64,000 nt of DNA from Pachyseris speciosa (GCA_016490735.1 JAEMWC010001416.1:47501-111500), one strand, 5' to 3'. Numbered from the stretch's first letter, positions 23,575-36,043 are shown. Program-made: numbers and translations. The notes: generated from the letters alone by a model not told the origin.

Positions 23575-24196
23575 TCTGTTCTTACCTTTCATTTATCATT
23601 TATTAGACCAATATTTGTTATTCAGTATTCTGGATGCTTATTTCAAGCGAGTAGGTTACTTCATAGCTGATTCGTTTTATTTTTCTTGTTTTGCATACAA
23701 CAGTGATGTTTTCAGTGGATATGTTTGTAGTTTTTTTGTTTCAGACGGATTGTAAAATTTATTGTTGTACCTGTTTTTCGTTATAACGCTGAGAAGTTAT
23801 GATAACTGGGTTGTAACAGTTATTAATTTGACAATTGTATTTTACTGATTTATAAGACATAGGTCATTGTAAGCTTCATTGTTTTACTGTAAGACGTTCT
23901 CAAGAACCTTTCTATACATGTTGACAATTCCTGATACAAATTTGTTATATTCGTTACCCCTTAAATTTACTGTAAGCAGTTTTACAAAAATTTCCAAATA
24001 ATAACGGATAAAAAATCAATAACTGTAAAATTAGTAACTAGGGAAAAGATTTATAGCAACTTTTACCAAACTATTCCTTACTTTGTAAGACCGTATTCAT
24101 AATTTTTTAGATTTTGCACTTTAATAAGTTTTTTCCTATTTTTTTTGTAGTGTTGTTAGTGATTAATATTCCAGTTTCGCGAGCTGGTGAAGTGTA

Positions 24197-24202
24197 AATA
24201 AA
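24197..24202 (+). terminator. Polyadenylation signal AATAAA, unit A
   Basis: AATAAA is followed by CCTTTGTTGTTG, a GT-rich stretch that fits the downstream element. It lies about 620 bases after the TRIM frame, and the same arrangement is kept in unit B at 53,855. The conservation between copies supports it as the real 3' end signal. Confidence 0.5.
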
Positions 24203-25618
24203 TAACCTTTGTTGTTGAACTTTGCGTGAGGTTTGAATTCTTTATGAGTTTGCATCTTACGGATCAGTCAGCTGTTGCGCGTCTGAAATGTTTTAACCGA
24301 TCTGTCTTTAATCATCCAGGAGTCTGATAAGTGATGGCACGAAAATAACAGTTATCAGAATGCTCAGTAATAGAAATGGTTAGCTCTGAGCTGGCCGATT
24401 TTAGTTATAACATTAACCTAAAAATCAAACTGAACGGATGGCTTTTCCGGGTTATGTTTTGATGACAAAAAAGCGCAAATGTCACCTAAAAGCAAGTAGC
24501 TTGCGGTGGGAAGTGTAATTTCAGTCGACATGGCTGGAATTGCCTTCATCTCCTGCCCCATTCTACTTATTTACAGTCGCTTTAAGTTTTTTCATTCAAG
24601 GACACGAACATCTTTAGGAAAGCGGAGATAACAGAAAGGGAAGTGAAATCCTTGAGTGGTAACGAAAAGTGTGCGAAGGTACAATCCGACTCCCTTGAGG
24701 TTGAGGATTTGTATTTATCAGGAACCTATTGCTTTGCAAGGTTCCCCCCTCCCTTCCCTCCTTACTTTTAGCATCACGGAAAAAAAAAAAATGAAAAACA
24801 ACTTTATCAATAAGAATGCCCTTAAGCGCAACAGTGCTGGAGATGTACGTGTCGCGCTTCTTATTTGCGTATTCTAGCTAATTCTGTTCAGTTTTGTCGG
24901 GATTTTTTGTCGCCCGGGCGGTTAGACCGTACAAAGGGTAGCCACAAAGGGAAACATTATCCACATCTTGTGTAACTAGCTTAAAGGTTCGTTGTGCCCC
25001 CTGTGTAATACACGTTTTCTTCATAGCTTCCCGTGTTTTGTTCTCCACTCCCCCCCCCCCCCCCATACCTGGGCGTTGTTTCAGCCCCTGATTAATTATT
25101 CCTCCTCCATCTCCCTCCCTTTCAGAACTCGCGCTTCCCGCCGTAACCTCTGCCGTCTCCCGTACCGTTCCTACCTCCTATTCTCCAGGCTCCCGCCCCT
25201 ATTTCTCCTCCTGAGGCCACCGAATTTGTCACGAACTTTAGGGTTATTTCCATCAAATGTCGGTGGTGAATCTCTGCGAATCCTATTTTATAATCCTGTC
25301 TAACAATAAATTACTTCATCACATCTTGGTTTTTGTGACTAAAAACGTGACCGACAATATAGAACTGATCCAGTTTTCCCACGCAAAAAAGTTCGACATT
25401 TTTTCCGGCACGATATGTTCTTGACAATACGGTTTTCTGTGAGAGGCCACAAATGAAATACTTGTCGGTATTTGGTCATCACATTATCCAAGAAAAAGAG
25501 TAAGGTGATCGGCTCCGTTATGAGCGACAATTGTAAAAGAAACAATTTTCTATAGATAGAAACTGCCGCAATGCCGAAATCTTCATAAAAGTCTCACCCG
25601 GCTCGAATTGTCATTAAT

Positions 25619-25964
25619 CAGGGGCAGCTAACGAGCCAAATCAACCAAAAGCTGTTGTAAGAAAGCGGCATTTTTAAGTGCCTTATGGTGTCTGAAGTCT
25701 GCTTAATGTGATGTTTTCGTTAGCTACAAGAGTTTGATTTATTCGAATTTTTAATTGCCCGAAAATGTTAGGGAGCAAAATCTTCCTTTCATTGATAAAA
25801 TGCTAACTCAAATGAACTTTTCACGAACTTTATAGGGAACTATTTTCTTTCCGTAAATGACGTTTTTGACTGCCAAATACGGCCTTTCCGAAAACCTGGG
25901 GGGCTATGATTTCCCCATTGCGAATCTTTTAGGCGACGTATCAGTTACGAAAATACGATTGCAC
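25619..25964 (-). mobile_element. hAT-type MITE, partial copy
   Basis: Starts with CAGGGGCAGC and continues ACGAGCCAAATCAACC and CCCGAAAATGTTAGGG, the reverse complement of the element described at 48,161-48,605. The far terminus (GGGGCACCC) is missing. Confidence 0.75.
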
Positions 25965-26179
25965 TCTTCTTGTCGTTGGGTGTCCCTGATTAATTGTGCA
26001 TTATGTGGCTATGTGGTTTACATTACTAAGCTATCATTTTTAGTCCTTGTTTGTTGGGAAACGGGAGAGTTTTTCGTTTGAACCGGTCTTGTATTCGGAA
26101 GCCAACGTGCAGACGCCTCCTATTACCTTTGTTCCATTCGGCAACAAAGGAAATAGGAAACGTCTGCAAGCAGTCTAAT

Positions 26180-26288
26180 GTGGCCCAGGTTCGATTCCCG
26201 GACTCGGCGTCAGATGTATAGGCTAAGTTTGTTGTTGGTTCTCTACTCTGCTCCGAGAGGTTTTTCTCCGGGTACACCGGTTTTCCCC
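26180..26288 (+). repeat. tRNA-derived SINE, 5'-truncated
   Basis: Begins inside the tRNA part with the box B GGTTCGATTCCCGG. It continues with GGTTCTCTACTCTGCTCCGA and ends TTTTCCCCTCTCCTC. A longer copy of the same family lies at 56,405-56,620. Confidence 0.75.
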
Positions 26289-26776
26289 TCTCCTCTTTAG
26301 CTTTGCGTTGGCACTCTTAATTGTTTCTTTGCTCTGTTCAGGTAAAATTAGAGCAATAAGTTCCATTGTTAATCAGATCTTTGGATTCTTGACTCGACCA
26401 AAGAAAAAGAAATTACAAATTGGCCTTAGCGAGCTTGTCAGTCGCCAGATATCGATCCATTATTATTTATAGGGAGGCGACTCGAGTAACTCCCCGTGAG
26501 TTTGTTTAGGCAGCCAATCAGGATAACAGCTCAACTCAAGCGATTAATTTCGTCCCCTTCTTTTGCCACATGCTGGGATGTTAAAATCGCACTGTAAAAA
26601 GTGTTTGCCACCTTTGGCAACGTAATAGACAGCACTACAGGAAAAATTATAATACGTTTGGCTTCTTTTTGTCTACAAGCCTCCTGTCAACCTCGTTATC
26701 TACAGCCGTGGTAGGCTGTTTATAGTAACTCAGTAAGCAGCGCTTACGTTACTCCATTGTCTTTAGTATTCCTCAG

Positions 26777-27110
26777 TGGGAGCAATAGTATTGACCAAGA
26801 TGAAGATGTTGGCCAGAGTTGTCACATCACTGCGTCAAAGTCTGATGGCAGCCTAACATGATATGACTGTTTCACAAATAAGGAAGTTCTTGAAAGGAGT
26901 AGAAAACACTTCAATGGTCTAGATAACAATTTAAAACCAAGGAGCTGTCCTGAGTGTAGGGCTAACTTTTCTGAAAGTAGTGCTCTGGGTAGCCCACCTG
27001 CAGTTGACAGTACTGCTTCTTCAACGTCGAAAAATTTATATCTTAGTGCACAGTCGGATTCTAACACGGCAAGTATTGTGTCATCTAATGACGCAGCATT
27101 AGTGAGATAG
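26777..27110 (+). pseudogene. Degenerate coding-like stretch, unrecognised
   Basis: One frame reads as a Ser-rich protein with a possible CX2C pair (SCPECRANF). It is broken by a stop/frameshift at about 26,857 and ends at TAG 27,108-27,110. Two further unlinked open pieces follow (27,119-27,310 and 27,420-27,695). No homology is recognised and no splice sites are convincing. The rest of 24,736-28,595 holds only repeats and C-rich or T-rich tracts. Confidence 0.2.
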
Positions 27111-28194
27111 ACAGCAGCATGTCGAGCAGTACGAGAACAGCCATTCTTGACGCAAGTGAATTGGACACGATAGCTGGTAATAGACTTTTACCCTCTGAAC
27201 AAATCTCAACTGAGAATTTGGTCAAGGAAACACAAGAGACAGAAGGTGTAGCTGGAGAGAAGATTTCACCTGACGAACAAACTTGCGAGAATGTTTATAC
27301 CGGAGAATAAATGACTGTGGATGGTTGAACTTTTATTAAACAAGTTGATCAGATGAAGAAGGAGCAGAGTGCATAGAAAGTGCTCATGAAGTTTACCGTC
27401 CAAATCTTCTAGTACTTCAATGCTTACTGGTCTTACACAAGGAACATCACCCAGTGCTTCAACCTTAAGGCCAAGCTCATCGGAACTTTTTACAAGGTAC
27501 CTGAATGTAGATGGGTTGACGTATGTCTCCGGCTGCGGAAAATTGACACATCAGGCAAAAGTGGCGTCGCTGCAGAGGCAATTGATGAATGCACAGCAGA
27601 GGAGAACATTCTTGGCAAAAGGAGGGACAGCTTTAAAGACTAGTAAACTTGCTGACGAAGTGATAACGATTAACACGGAAATTTTTCATTCATAATGGGC
27701 GTGTGTGATGTGTGTGTATTGAATGATGTCATTTACAGCAAAATACAATTATATCATTCTTTAATTACATTATCATCATCATTGTCTTGCAGAAACTTGT
27801 ATAATCCAGCTTGTAAAACATTGTAAATACTGCAAATCTTCTATTAATCTTCCCTCTCAAATAAGCCCCTCTCCTCTTTTTAGATGAAGGAACTTGTTGC
27901 GCCCCCAAACTTCTTTTAAGCCCCTCCCCCTTCCCATCCCAGCTTTTCCTTTAAAAATAATCCAAATACAAAAACAAACTTAACTGATAAGTCACGATTG
28001 TAACACTTGATGTGGGTTGATGAAAATACAGTACATCCGTGCCACGTGCCGGAAATCGAGAACACAATAATTTGTTCTCAGACTGCATTACCGCCGACTT
28101 CACACACGTGAACTTTTCCTTTTTAGGTTCTAGTTCCTTATTCAGAATCAACACCCCTTTTTCTTTGCTGCCTGCACTATGTTTACCTATCATC

Positions 28195-28281
28195 ATACGT
28201 ACGTACGTACGCACCTACCTACCTATGTACCTACCTACCTACCTACCTACATACATACATACATACATACATACATACATA
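28195..28281. repeat. Tetranucleotide microsatellite
   Basis: An array that changes from (TACG)n through (TACC)n to (TACA)n without interruption. This suggests point changes spreading through one slippage-prone array. Confidence 0.95.
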
Positions 28282-28435
28282 AACCTCTCTTTCATATCAC
28301 TAAATTAAAGAAACGGTCGAGACTAGAATGGATACTCCGTAGTCAGGTTACGTACTTAGTTTTGTCTATATAAAGTGCCAAATGATTTTACTTACGTTTT
28401 ACTAAGTTTAAAAAATCTTTGAAAAATCTTTGAGA

Positions 28436-28500
28436 AGAGTCGAACCCGGGTTATTGGCGTCAAATCTATATTCATATCCACTACACCAATGACTGGTAGC
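28436..28500 (-). repeat. tRNA-like SINE head
   Basis: On the minus strand a box A-like TGGTGTAGTGGAT is followed by a box B GGGTTCGACTC. The fold is incomplete, so it is not called as a tRNA gene. Confidence 0.45.
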
Positions 28501-28595
28501 TACCTAGGCAGGCAATTGTTAACAATGCTCACCATAACAATGTATGAAAGCTAACCATATCGAGTCAGCGCATAACCCTAATCACTAGAGATCAG

Positions 28596-29540
28596 TGCCT
28601 GAACAGTGTTCATTGCCAGAGTCCAATGTCAGTGGTGAACAGACCCCTCTGTCTCTTAGCAGTGGTGATGGAGGCAGCTGGATTCAAGAGGAAGAGAATG
28701 AGGCCAAACCAACGTTATGGGTCCCACACCATGCAAGACCATGCAAGTGTGACACACAGTTGTGGATTGCTAACAGAAAGCATCCCTGCAGGTAGTGTGG
28801 GCACTTTAAAGTGGTTTTGAATTGAGCAGCAAAAGTGAACTGGATTTGCTTAGATTCTGCATTGTCTCTCTCTGTGATTGGCCAGCGAAAATCTTGTCAC
28901 TTTTCCACCAATAAAAAGCAAAACCAACCGTGACTGGCTTGCATGTATTTTCCCGTGCCTTGCCTCTGTCACATGCACCGGCAGCTGCTTTGAATTGTGA
29001 TTGGCTCATTGTGCCAGACAAGACCAATAACCAGTGTCTTAAAATAACTGGTGAGACCATGCTGGCTATCTTCTTAACGTCTGGTTCAGTTCAGATGATC
29101 ACATCGTTGAGCAGTGATATTTACCCGTTGGCCTTGTCTCCTTCACCTGCACACATTAAACCGGAGGGGACATAAAAGAACCCATACACTGATTGAAAAG
29201 AGTAGGGTTCTGTGGTCTGCCCTTGTACACATCTCAGGGTTGGGTGAAGGCTGGGCGGTGGGCTGGATGATCACCTGTCCTCAAGAGCTTCACTTTGCAT
29301 CACTTTGTGTGGATAAGGTCTAATGATGACGATGGTGACTGCAGCTGATATTATGTTTGTCTTGTCATATTTAGGAACTGCGGCCTTGTTTTCTGTGGAA
29401 CCTGTTCCGAAGAGAGATTGCCATTACCTGTAGAAAAGCTCGATGACCCTGTCAAAGTCTGCTTTGCTTGCTTTGAAAAGCTGGTCACCCTTCAGGAGCG
29501 AGAGAATGAGCGAACAGAAAATAAAGGCACTTTGAAGTAG
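28596..29540 (+). CDS. C-terminal exons of a FYVE-type zinc-finger protein
   Basis: Two exons, 28,596-28,791 and 29,375-29,540 (stop TAG), join in phase 2 to give an acidic Ser-rich linker followed by a FYVE-like finger: WVPHHARPCKC, NRKHPCRNCGLVFCGTC, then LPLP and VKVCFACFEKL. FYVE fingers bind phosphatidylinositol 3-phosphate on endosomes. Here the signature is weakened: WxxD has His for Asp, the basic motif reads RKHPCR instead of RKHHCR, and the first Cys pair is spaced by one residue instead of two. The pattern is closest to the FYVE of myotubularin-related proteins 3/4, but no phosphatase exon is seen in the window. The first exon can start in phase 1 after AGATCAG, matching the phase of the arginine-rich gene 13 kb upstream, so the two may be one gene. 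Confidence 0.7.
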
Positions 29541-31830
29541 AGGGCTTCCGATTGACTCGTGAGCACCCTTGGAGGATCTATGTCTTCCCACTTGATCATA
29601 TGAATTGCTGGGAAGTCCTTTGATTGCTTTAAATTGTTATTTTTAGCAAAAAATTACATCAAGGAAGGTTGGGGAAGTCTTCATACCTTAACCTAGCTTT
29701 GTCAGTGATTGGCTTGGGCAACAACATGTTGGCTACCCACAAAGTCATTTTGAATGCACTAACAATGTAACTCGTTTAGCATTAGGCGCAGATTTCGTGC
29801 CATATTTTTTTCCGCCGTTTCCACCATCTCAAGAAAATCAGATTTTCGTTGACTTTTAAATGCTCGCATTTCAGTGCTTCTCTTTCCTATGTGTCAAAGT
29901 TTCGTCTTCTTAGAAGGCGTGGGAAATTACCCTTCAGTTTGACCATATGTTGACTCTCCGTTTGTAACAGCAGTTAGACCAATTTGATTGATTAATTAAC
30001 AACAATTCAAATGACCTAGTCTGTCAAATTCAAACTGTAGACTAAATTTGATTAACGGGGCTCTTTTGATGAAGATAAAAATATTTTGTAACTGTTATAG
30101 TAAATGGGTATTTATGTTACAATAATTGTTTCTTTTTCTGTTTTTTGTTGTTGTTGTTTGTTTGTTTTTCAAATAGCATTATCTAAAAAAAATTGTGCAC
30201 ATGATGGAACATTTATTTGTTCAAAGCCAAAAAAGAAATGATTAATTTTTTTTCCAGAATTGATGTTTTCTTTTTCTCAATATTTTTGTCTACTTTTGAA
30301 GTTTTCTTTGACATTTTCTGATTTTTCTTTTCAGTCACGTTAGGTATTATTACTCCTTGGCTCTTTTGTGGCCAGTTATAGGAATTGAGTTAAGAATCAA
30401 ATTTGAGGGAATCGTTTTTGTATAAAGATAACAGTTACTAACACAGAACTTGAGGCAAGTTTTTTTTTTTTTTTTCATTTCTTTTCCGACTTGCAACCAT
30501 ATCAGTCTTTCCAGGACTTGGGTTCGTGCGCTGAATTTGACTGCTTTGGGCGAGGGTGAAATCCTTTAATGTGACCATTCCAGTGAAAGCTGATAAGCAG
30601 TAGTTCACTGTTGACTGGGGGTAAAGGTTATTTACTACTCAGTGCGATCTAAAGAAGAATTCCTTCTCGTTTATTCTGTTGGTGAATGCGTTTTTACGTT
30701 ACATAGCTTGTCTATTATTCGTTTGTCTTGTGCTAACTTTGTAGCTTGTGCAATTCTTTTCTGACTAATCGGTTCATGAAACGCTCTCAGTCAGCACTCG
30801 GAAAGTTGACATTTGAGCAAGACAAATGAGTATGTATTTGTCTCTTAATAACTTGCCTCTCGAAAAATAAGGGTGCTGACTGCTCCGCATTGTTATTATT
30901 ATCAGATTTTGTTAGCCCAGTTAGAGTAGCAATTCTAATTTTCGCACCTTTTCTACCATTTGCCAGCTCTGACAGGCTTTCTGAACCTTATGCCACAAGG
31001 TCTGTGTAGTTGACTGTGTCACGTTAGTCTTGTGTAATAAAATTACGGAGAGAGCATTCGTGCAGAGAATTAAATTTAGTAACCAATGCGCATTATTGTG
31101 TATTGTGAGTGGGCTACAAGCTGATGGAACCGCGCAAGCTACGTTAGCCGTTTTCCCCTTCCCTAGTGCTAAAAGCCTGTGGTTAGCCTGAGTAGCTGGC
31201 GGCATTGTAAGCGAGGGAAGCAAGTAAATAAATAAATTAATTAAATCATTAGCCATTCAATACATAACATCCAAAAACTTCGGGTATTATAGAAGAGCAA
31301 TAAATAAACAACATGTCAAAGTCTCAGGGCCGTGCGATATCCCGTACTCGAGTGTGACATCAGCTCCACTAATTCTCATTAGAAATGTTTTTTGATTGAA
31401 TATTCCCATTCCTCAGCTTAAATAAGTGAATGAATGCCAACGGGAAGAAAAATGAGGAACTGCAATGGCCGCCAACAATAGCAAGAAATCTTCACGTACT
31501 GCTCTCCATGACGCTTCTAAGACGGACTGTTCAATTACGCCAAAAATAGATCCTTGATCAACAATTGTTGATTTCACTTCTTTTTTCCCATTCCAGGATC
31601 GTCACACATTGTACGAACAGCACGTGACTAAAAACTCTGGAAATAGCATTCTTTTCAGATTCAGGCAATGGGTTGCCTAATACTTAGGAAACTGAACATT
31701 CAGCAAATATACATATTTTTTATTGATTGTTTCCGTTCTGAGCAAGAACGCTATTAAACACCGAAGCGAACGAATCCACCCCCCCCCCCTCCCCCTCACT
31801 TAAGAGGATTTTTTTTCCTTCCAAAACAAA
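29541..31830. other. No gene seen
   Basis: AT-rich sequence with T-rich runs (for example near 30,130 and 30,460) and a C-run near 31,780. Near 31,310 it shares the AAGTCTCAGGG repeat word found at 1,571-1,665. No supported coding region. Confidence 0.6.
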
Positions 31831-32268
31831 GGGGCACCCAAAGACAAGTTTCGGTAAATATCTGTTCGGTGGAGGGTAGTTCGTCTAAGGCTTTCGGTGT
31901 CGATTAAAGAGTGCACTCGGTTTTTCGTAAGTAAAACGTGGCCTAAAAGATTCGTAATGTGGCAATCTTAACCCCTGAGATTTTCGGAATGGTCGTTATT
32001 GCTGTTTTTGGCAGTAAAAAACGTCAGCTAGCATTTTCGGAAAGAAAAAAGGTTCCCTAGAAAGTTCATTTCAGCTAATATTTTCTCAAAGAAAGATTTT
32101 GTTCCCTAAAATTTTCGGGAAATTAACATTAATTTCAGCTAGGAATCCGAACAGATCAAAGTTTTCTAGCTAACCAAAACATCACTTTAAACAGACTTCA
32201 AACACCATAACGTACTTAAAAATGCCTTTCTACAACTTTTGGCTTGTTTGGCTCGTTGGGTGCCCCTG
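31831..32268 (+). mobile_element. hAT-type MITE, complete copy
   Basis: Runs from GGGGCACCCA to TTGGGTGCCCCTG, about 440 bp, with the internal words CTGTTCGGTGGAGGGTA and TTTTCTCAAAGAAAGATTTT shared with the other copies. The flanks AAAACAAA and AAAACATC agree in six of eight bases, consistent with an old 8-bp target duplication. Confidence 0.8.
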
Positions 32269-32803
32269 AAAACATCAGACATTTAAGAGATTTTTGTATA
32301 GAGGTCAAACTATTTTCTGCCACTTCTGTTTGCTCCGTATTGGACAATTTACCGAACAAGTTTTTAAACCGAATGTAAAATTTCGTGATATTAACCGTGA
32401 AAAGCTAATTCGATTTGGCTGTTCAGCTGTAATGTGCACTGATCAAGAGATGAAAGTGTATTTGGACTGCGAAATTTCTTGCCATATGTCATTTTTGAAC
32501 GCGGTTTCAAAGCTGAGTAATCGGCTTGTTTTCTATTACTGTTAATGCATTAACCAAAAAACACGACGTCTTCGAACACCAGTGATAATGGTAGTGACAC
32601 TATGCAACCTAGGAGTCATGGCTGTGAAGATATAATCAAGGTTTGCTTGGAACAATTTGTTCGGTAATTTTTCCTGATTTCTTTTGTCATTTGCTTTTTT
32701 CTTAGAAATTGCATGTATTTTCCGTACATTAGCTGACAAACACTTTAGACGTGGAAAAAATGGTGACAGTATCATTGAACCCTCCATGCGTTAAAGCCTG
32801 AGG
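32269..32803. other. No gene seen
   Basis: Two short opposing open frames meet here (32,294-32,545 plus strand, 32,542-32,787 minus strand). Neither shows a motif, codon pattern or splice context that would support it. Confidence 0.5.
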
Positions 32804-33481
32804 GCCTGTTTATATGGTCTCGGGTACCCAAGACAACCCTCCCCCCGAGTTACCCTGGACGAGCTATTTTTCCACTTATTTCTTTGAAAATTTCTACCAA
32901 CCGTTTACATGAGATGGGCGAGACAACTCGGGTGGGCGAGGCAACTCGGGTAGGCGAGTTGTCTCGCCTCGGCAGGTAGGGTAACTCTAGCAAGCGGGAC
33001 AACTTTTTCTCATGTAAACGCTTTGTCTCGCCTACCCGGGAAGAGACTGCCGAAAATGAAATATGCGCGTCTGCGAAAAAAAGTTATTTGGGTCCAAGTT
33101 TTGAGTTAAAAAACGCAAATTTATTTCAAGGAATTACATTTTAAAAGCCAGCATTACCCACAGTGATCAGACAGAGCAGGGAAGAAACGTTTTAAACTTC
33201 GAATTGGCTGATGGCTCACTGGTCCTTTTATAAAAAAGAAGTATCGAAGCAAAAATGAACCCAGGAAGGGAATTTTCAATCAATATTGACGATATTCAAT
33301 AAAACAGCGACCAAATACAAAGAAAGAAGGGCAAATGAGGATTTGTAAATTTGAGACGTGCTATGAATAACTAAGTAGGGTCAACTTTGTCTCGGTCACG
33401 CAATTCTCATATAAACGCTCGGTAAAGTTGTCTCGGGGAGGAGGGTTGTCTCGGGTACCCTAGACCATATAAACGGACCCT
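32804..33481. mobile_element. MITE with about 48-bp inverted ends and TGA duplication
   Basis: The left end GGGCCTGTTTATATGGTCTC and the reverse complement of the right end, GGGTCCGTTTATATGGTCTA, continue to pair through CGGGTACCC and GACAACCCTCC. The element is flanked by TGA on both sides. A 3-bp duplication is the mark of PIF/Harbinger-type elements. The length of about 680 bp and lack of any ORF make it non-autonomous. Confidence 0.8.
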
Positions 33482-34387
33482 GAATCAGGGCGTCACGTAC
33501 TAGTTTAAAACGTCGGGATACAGGCCATATAGCTATACAGGAACGTTATACAGGATCTTTATACAATTAATGGTTTCATGGAAGAGTATTCATTTCAGGT
33601 TCAAGGAATGATTTATTATAGTTCGTGAGATATTCTGTACAGTAATAAAGTATACGTTGTGACCTGCTGACCTTTGCAGAGTCTTCATTATGAAACTTAA
33701 ATTTGTCGTATAAATCTATAACACAAATATTCCTCTATCACTACATTCATCGCAGCATCAGATTGATTGAATTAAAAACTTTAAATCAGTATTTTGCAAT
33801 TGGAGGCCGGATCTTCAAGTAACAGTTTAACTTTTTGCTCACATGTCAATATGCTAATTAGTTTAAATTTCAGAGAAAATTCTCAGATTTTCGTGGCGTT
33901 TTTCAAAGCTAGCGCCCGCTGAAAAACCCAGACACAATTTTATATCTCGTGCAAGACGAGCATTTCAACATTTCACAGGCATAAAATGAACTTGATTTGA
34001 CTCCGGCCACATACCAAAAAGGCATTTTGCAATTATAGACTAAAACTTGCTTTACAACGGCTATTGCCAATCTGCTTAAAAAGATATGTTTCTCGCAGGG
34101 ACAGCTATCGTCTGCAGCCGAAAAACGGACAAAAATAGAGTTCCAAATACTTCTTTTAAATTTTTAACGCTGGGGCGTTTTCGCAATGCTACTTTTTTGC
34201 CAATTATTTCGGCCACTTTTTGGTCAGGAAGAGCGCGAAATCCATTTTCTCAATATCCCTGAAAGTCGGCCGTATTTAGAAAAATAAACCCCAAAATCTT
34301 TGAAAAGTCATAAATACCTCCCTGTGAACTCGAAAAAAGGTAAGTTAAATTTTGACCGTGGCCACGTTATGCTCGATATTTCTGTGC
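33482..34387. other. No gene seen
   Basis: AT-rich sequence between the MITE and the start of unit B. No coding, RNA-gene or repeat signal that can be supported. Confidence 0.5.
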
Positions 34388-35787
34388 ATTTGCTCTTAAT
34401 ATCACTCAAATTCTTTGCCTGTAAAAGTCTGTTTTGTTCAGTCATGCCATAGATTTCCTCCGAAAGTTTCTTCTTATTTTACTAAAATAAGCGAGTGATA
34501 TGTGTTAAATAGTCCTTCAGTGAGTTGATGCTTTAGTTAGATGTCTGTTAATTATTAGAATACTACACTGAATCAAAGGCATCCTGTGGTAAGCTCGTGG
34601 AGTAAGTAAGATACCGTGTCAGGGAGGTGATATAGGGAATTATCAAGCCTATAGAGTGGTTTGAAATGCAGTGTAATACATTTTTCTGTTTTACGATTTG
34701 ATTCGTTTGTTGTATCTTGACTGTTTTTCATTGAATAATATACGTTGTGGAATGGGAGTTTTGAAACCACTCTAGTAGAAGAGTAGTTTGTTCAAAAAAT
34801 ACTGTAATACCAAGTATTTACCCGTGTATAATGCGCACTTTTCTCCTAAGAATTTTTCATGAAATTTGCGCTGCGTATTATACACGGAACCTTTTGTTGC
34901 ATGCATGAAAGCGCCTGCCGAACTTGAGACGATCGGAAATCGATTACAAATTTTCCATTGTTTACGCCTGACATCCTGATCCCCCAACCATCCCGATAGC
35001 TCTCCACGAGCTAAAAATGAATGGCTAAAATCCTGCGCTATTATATATAGAATTATCGTTTTCACCTGACGTTATGGAGGTGCGTGACACAAGGCTACGA
35101 TCGAGTTTGTTGAAAAATATATACTTACCTCATGATTTTGAGCCCTTTTAGAAGTTAGAGCATTCGGAAAAGTGCTTATGTAATTGCTTGTTTTTTCAGT
35201 ACTGATAATCAGTCGCCTAGATAGCCAAAGTAAGTTCCAGATGTTTACACTATTTTCGGGCCGTTATATTTGTGTACCATAGATGTACACAAACACGGCG
35301 TTTTCATACTGGGCTCTGTAAATTTCTGCGACACATTTCGACGAATATCTGAAGTTTGAGGAAACGCACAGGCCTAAAACTTGGAGAAGTGTCTTATTAA
35401 TTTATCTTCTATAACATCACAATTTCTTAGCTTTTTCCATTGGATGGTTTTCGATTTATTTTTTTATTGTGTAACAGTGAAAACGATCTATACATAACAC
35501 AAGTCCATCAGTCACGATCTGCTTTTATAATTATTTCGACTCATTGGACCTCGTCAGTCGACACTTTTGACAATTATTTCGTCTTTCCGAAAAAAAGAAA
35601 ACAAATTTGTGATTAGGCCTGGTATTTGTTTTGGCTGCACTGAGAGCCCAGAGAACCCAGGATTCCAAATGGAATGATCTTTATTTTTGTTGATAAAATG
35701 TAAAGTATACTGTTCGATGCAGCTGTATTTTTGCGACATTTAACAAAAAAGGTCGAGGAAGCTGCAATGTGAACAGCACTCTAATGA

Positions 35788-36043
35788 CAAATATCAAATG
35801 TTCAAGCGAGTAACCGTGGACAATAATCATGCTGGTATACGTCGGATCAAACTGGTGATCTGATCGGCGTAATAAAATCAACAGAGAGTATAAAAGCAAG
35901 GGCCGATACAACGTAGAATGGTTTTAAGTTTTGTGTACTATATTTCGGCTGGCCAAACCAGCCTTCTTCAGGTACAATGAGAATTTCCATTGGAAGGGGT
36001 GTTTATGTAGTTACATACCGGAAACACGTAAAACTAAAATGAC
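35788..36043 (+). mobile_element. Insertion in unit B, possible Penelope-like fragment
   Basis: About 250 bases absent from unit A at the matching point (near 11,345). It contains TATTTCGGCTGGCCAAACCA followed by CTTCTTCAGG. A stem with TTTCG and CTTCTTCAG words is common in the repeats of Penelope-like elements. No coding part is present, so the family is a guess. Confidence 0.35.

Larger units (their letters stand above)
10758..24735. repeat. Segmental duplication, unit A
   Basis: Long collinear matches to unit B (34,388-57,073) run through this interval, beginning near GCCTGTAAAAGTCTGTTTTG (10,782 and 34,418). They end near AGGAACCTATTGC (24,719 and 57,061). Matching landmarks include the arginine-rich exons, IFT22 exons 3-6, the intergenic palindrome, the GC-skewed repeat near 20,240 and the whole TRIM-NHL gene with its 3' flank. 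The units differ by many substitutions and by insertions on both sides, so the duplication is not recent. Confidence 0.9.

Noticed and set aside
28195..28300. ORFs with Tyr/Thr/Leu repeats
   Set aside because: They are translations of the tetranucleotide microsatellite.
28595..28820. Stand-alone small ORFs at the FYVE exon
   Set aside because: The open frames extend past the splice donor at 28,792. The zinc ligands are only completed by joining to 29,375-29,540.
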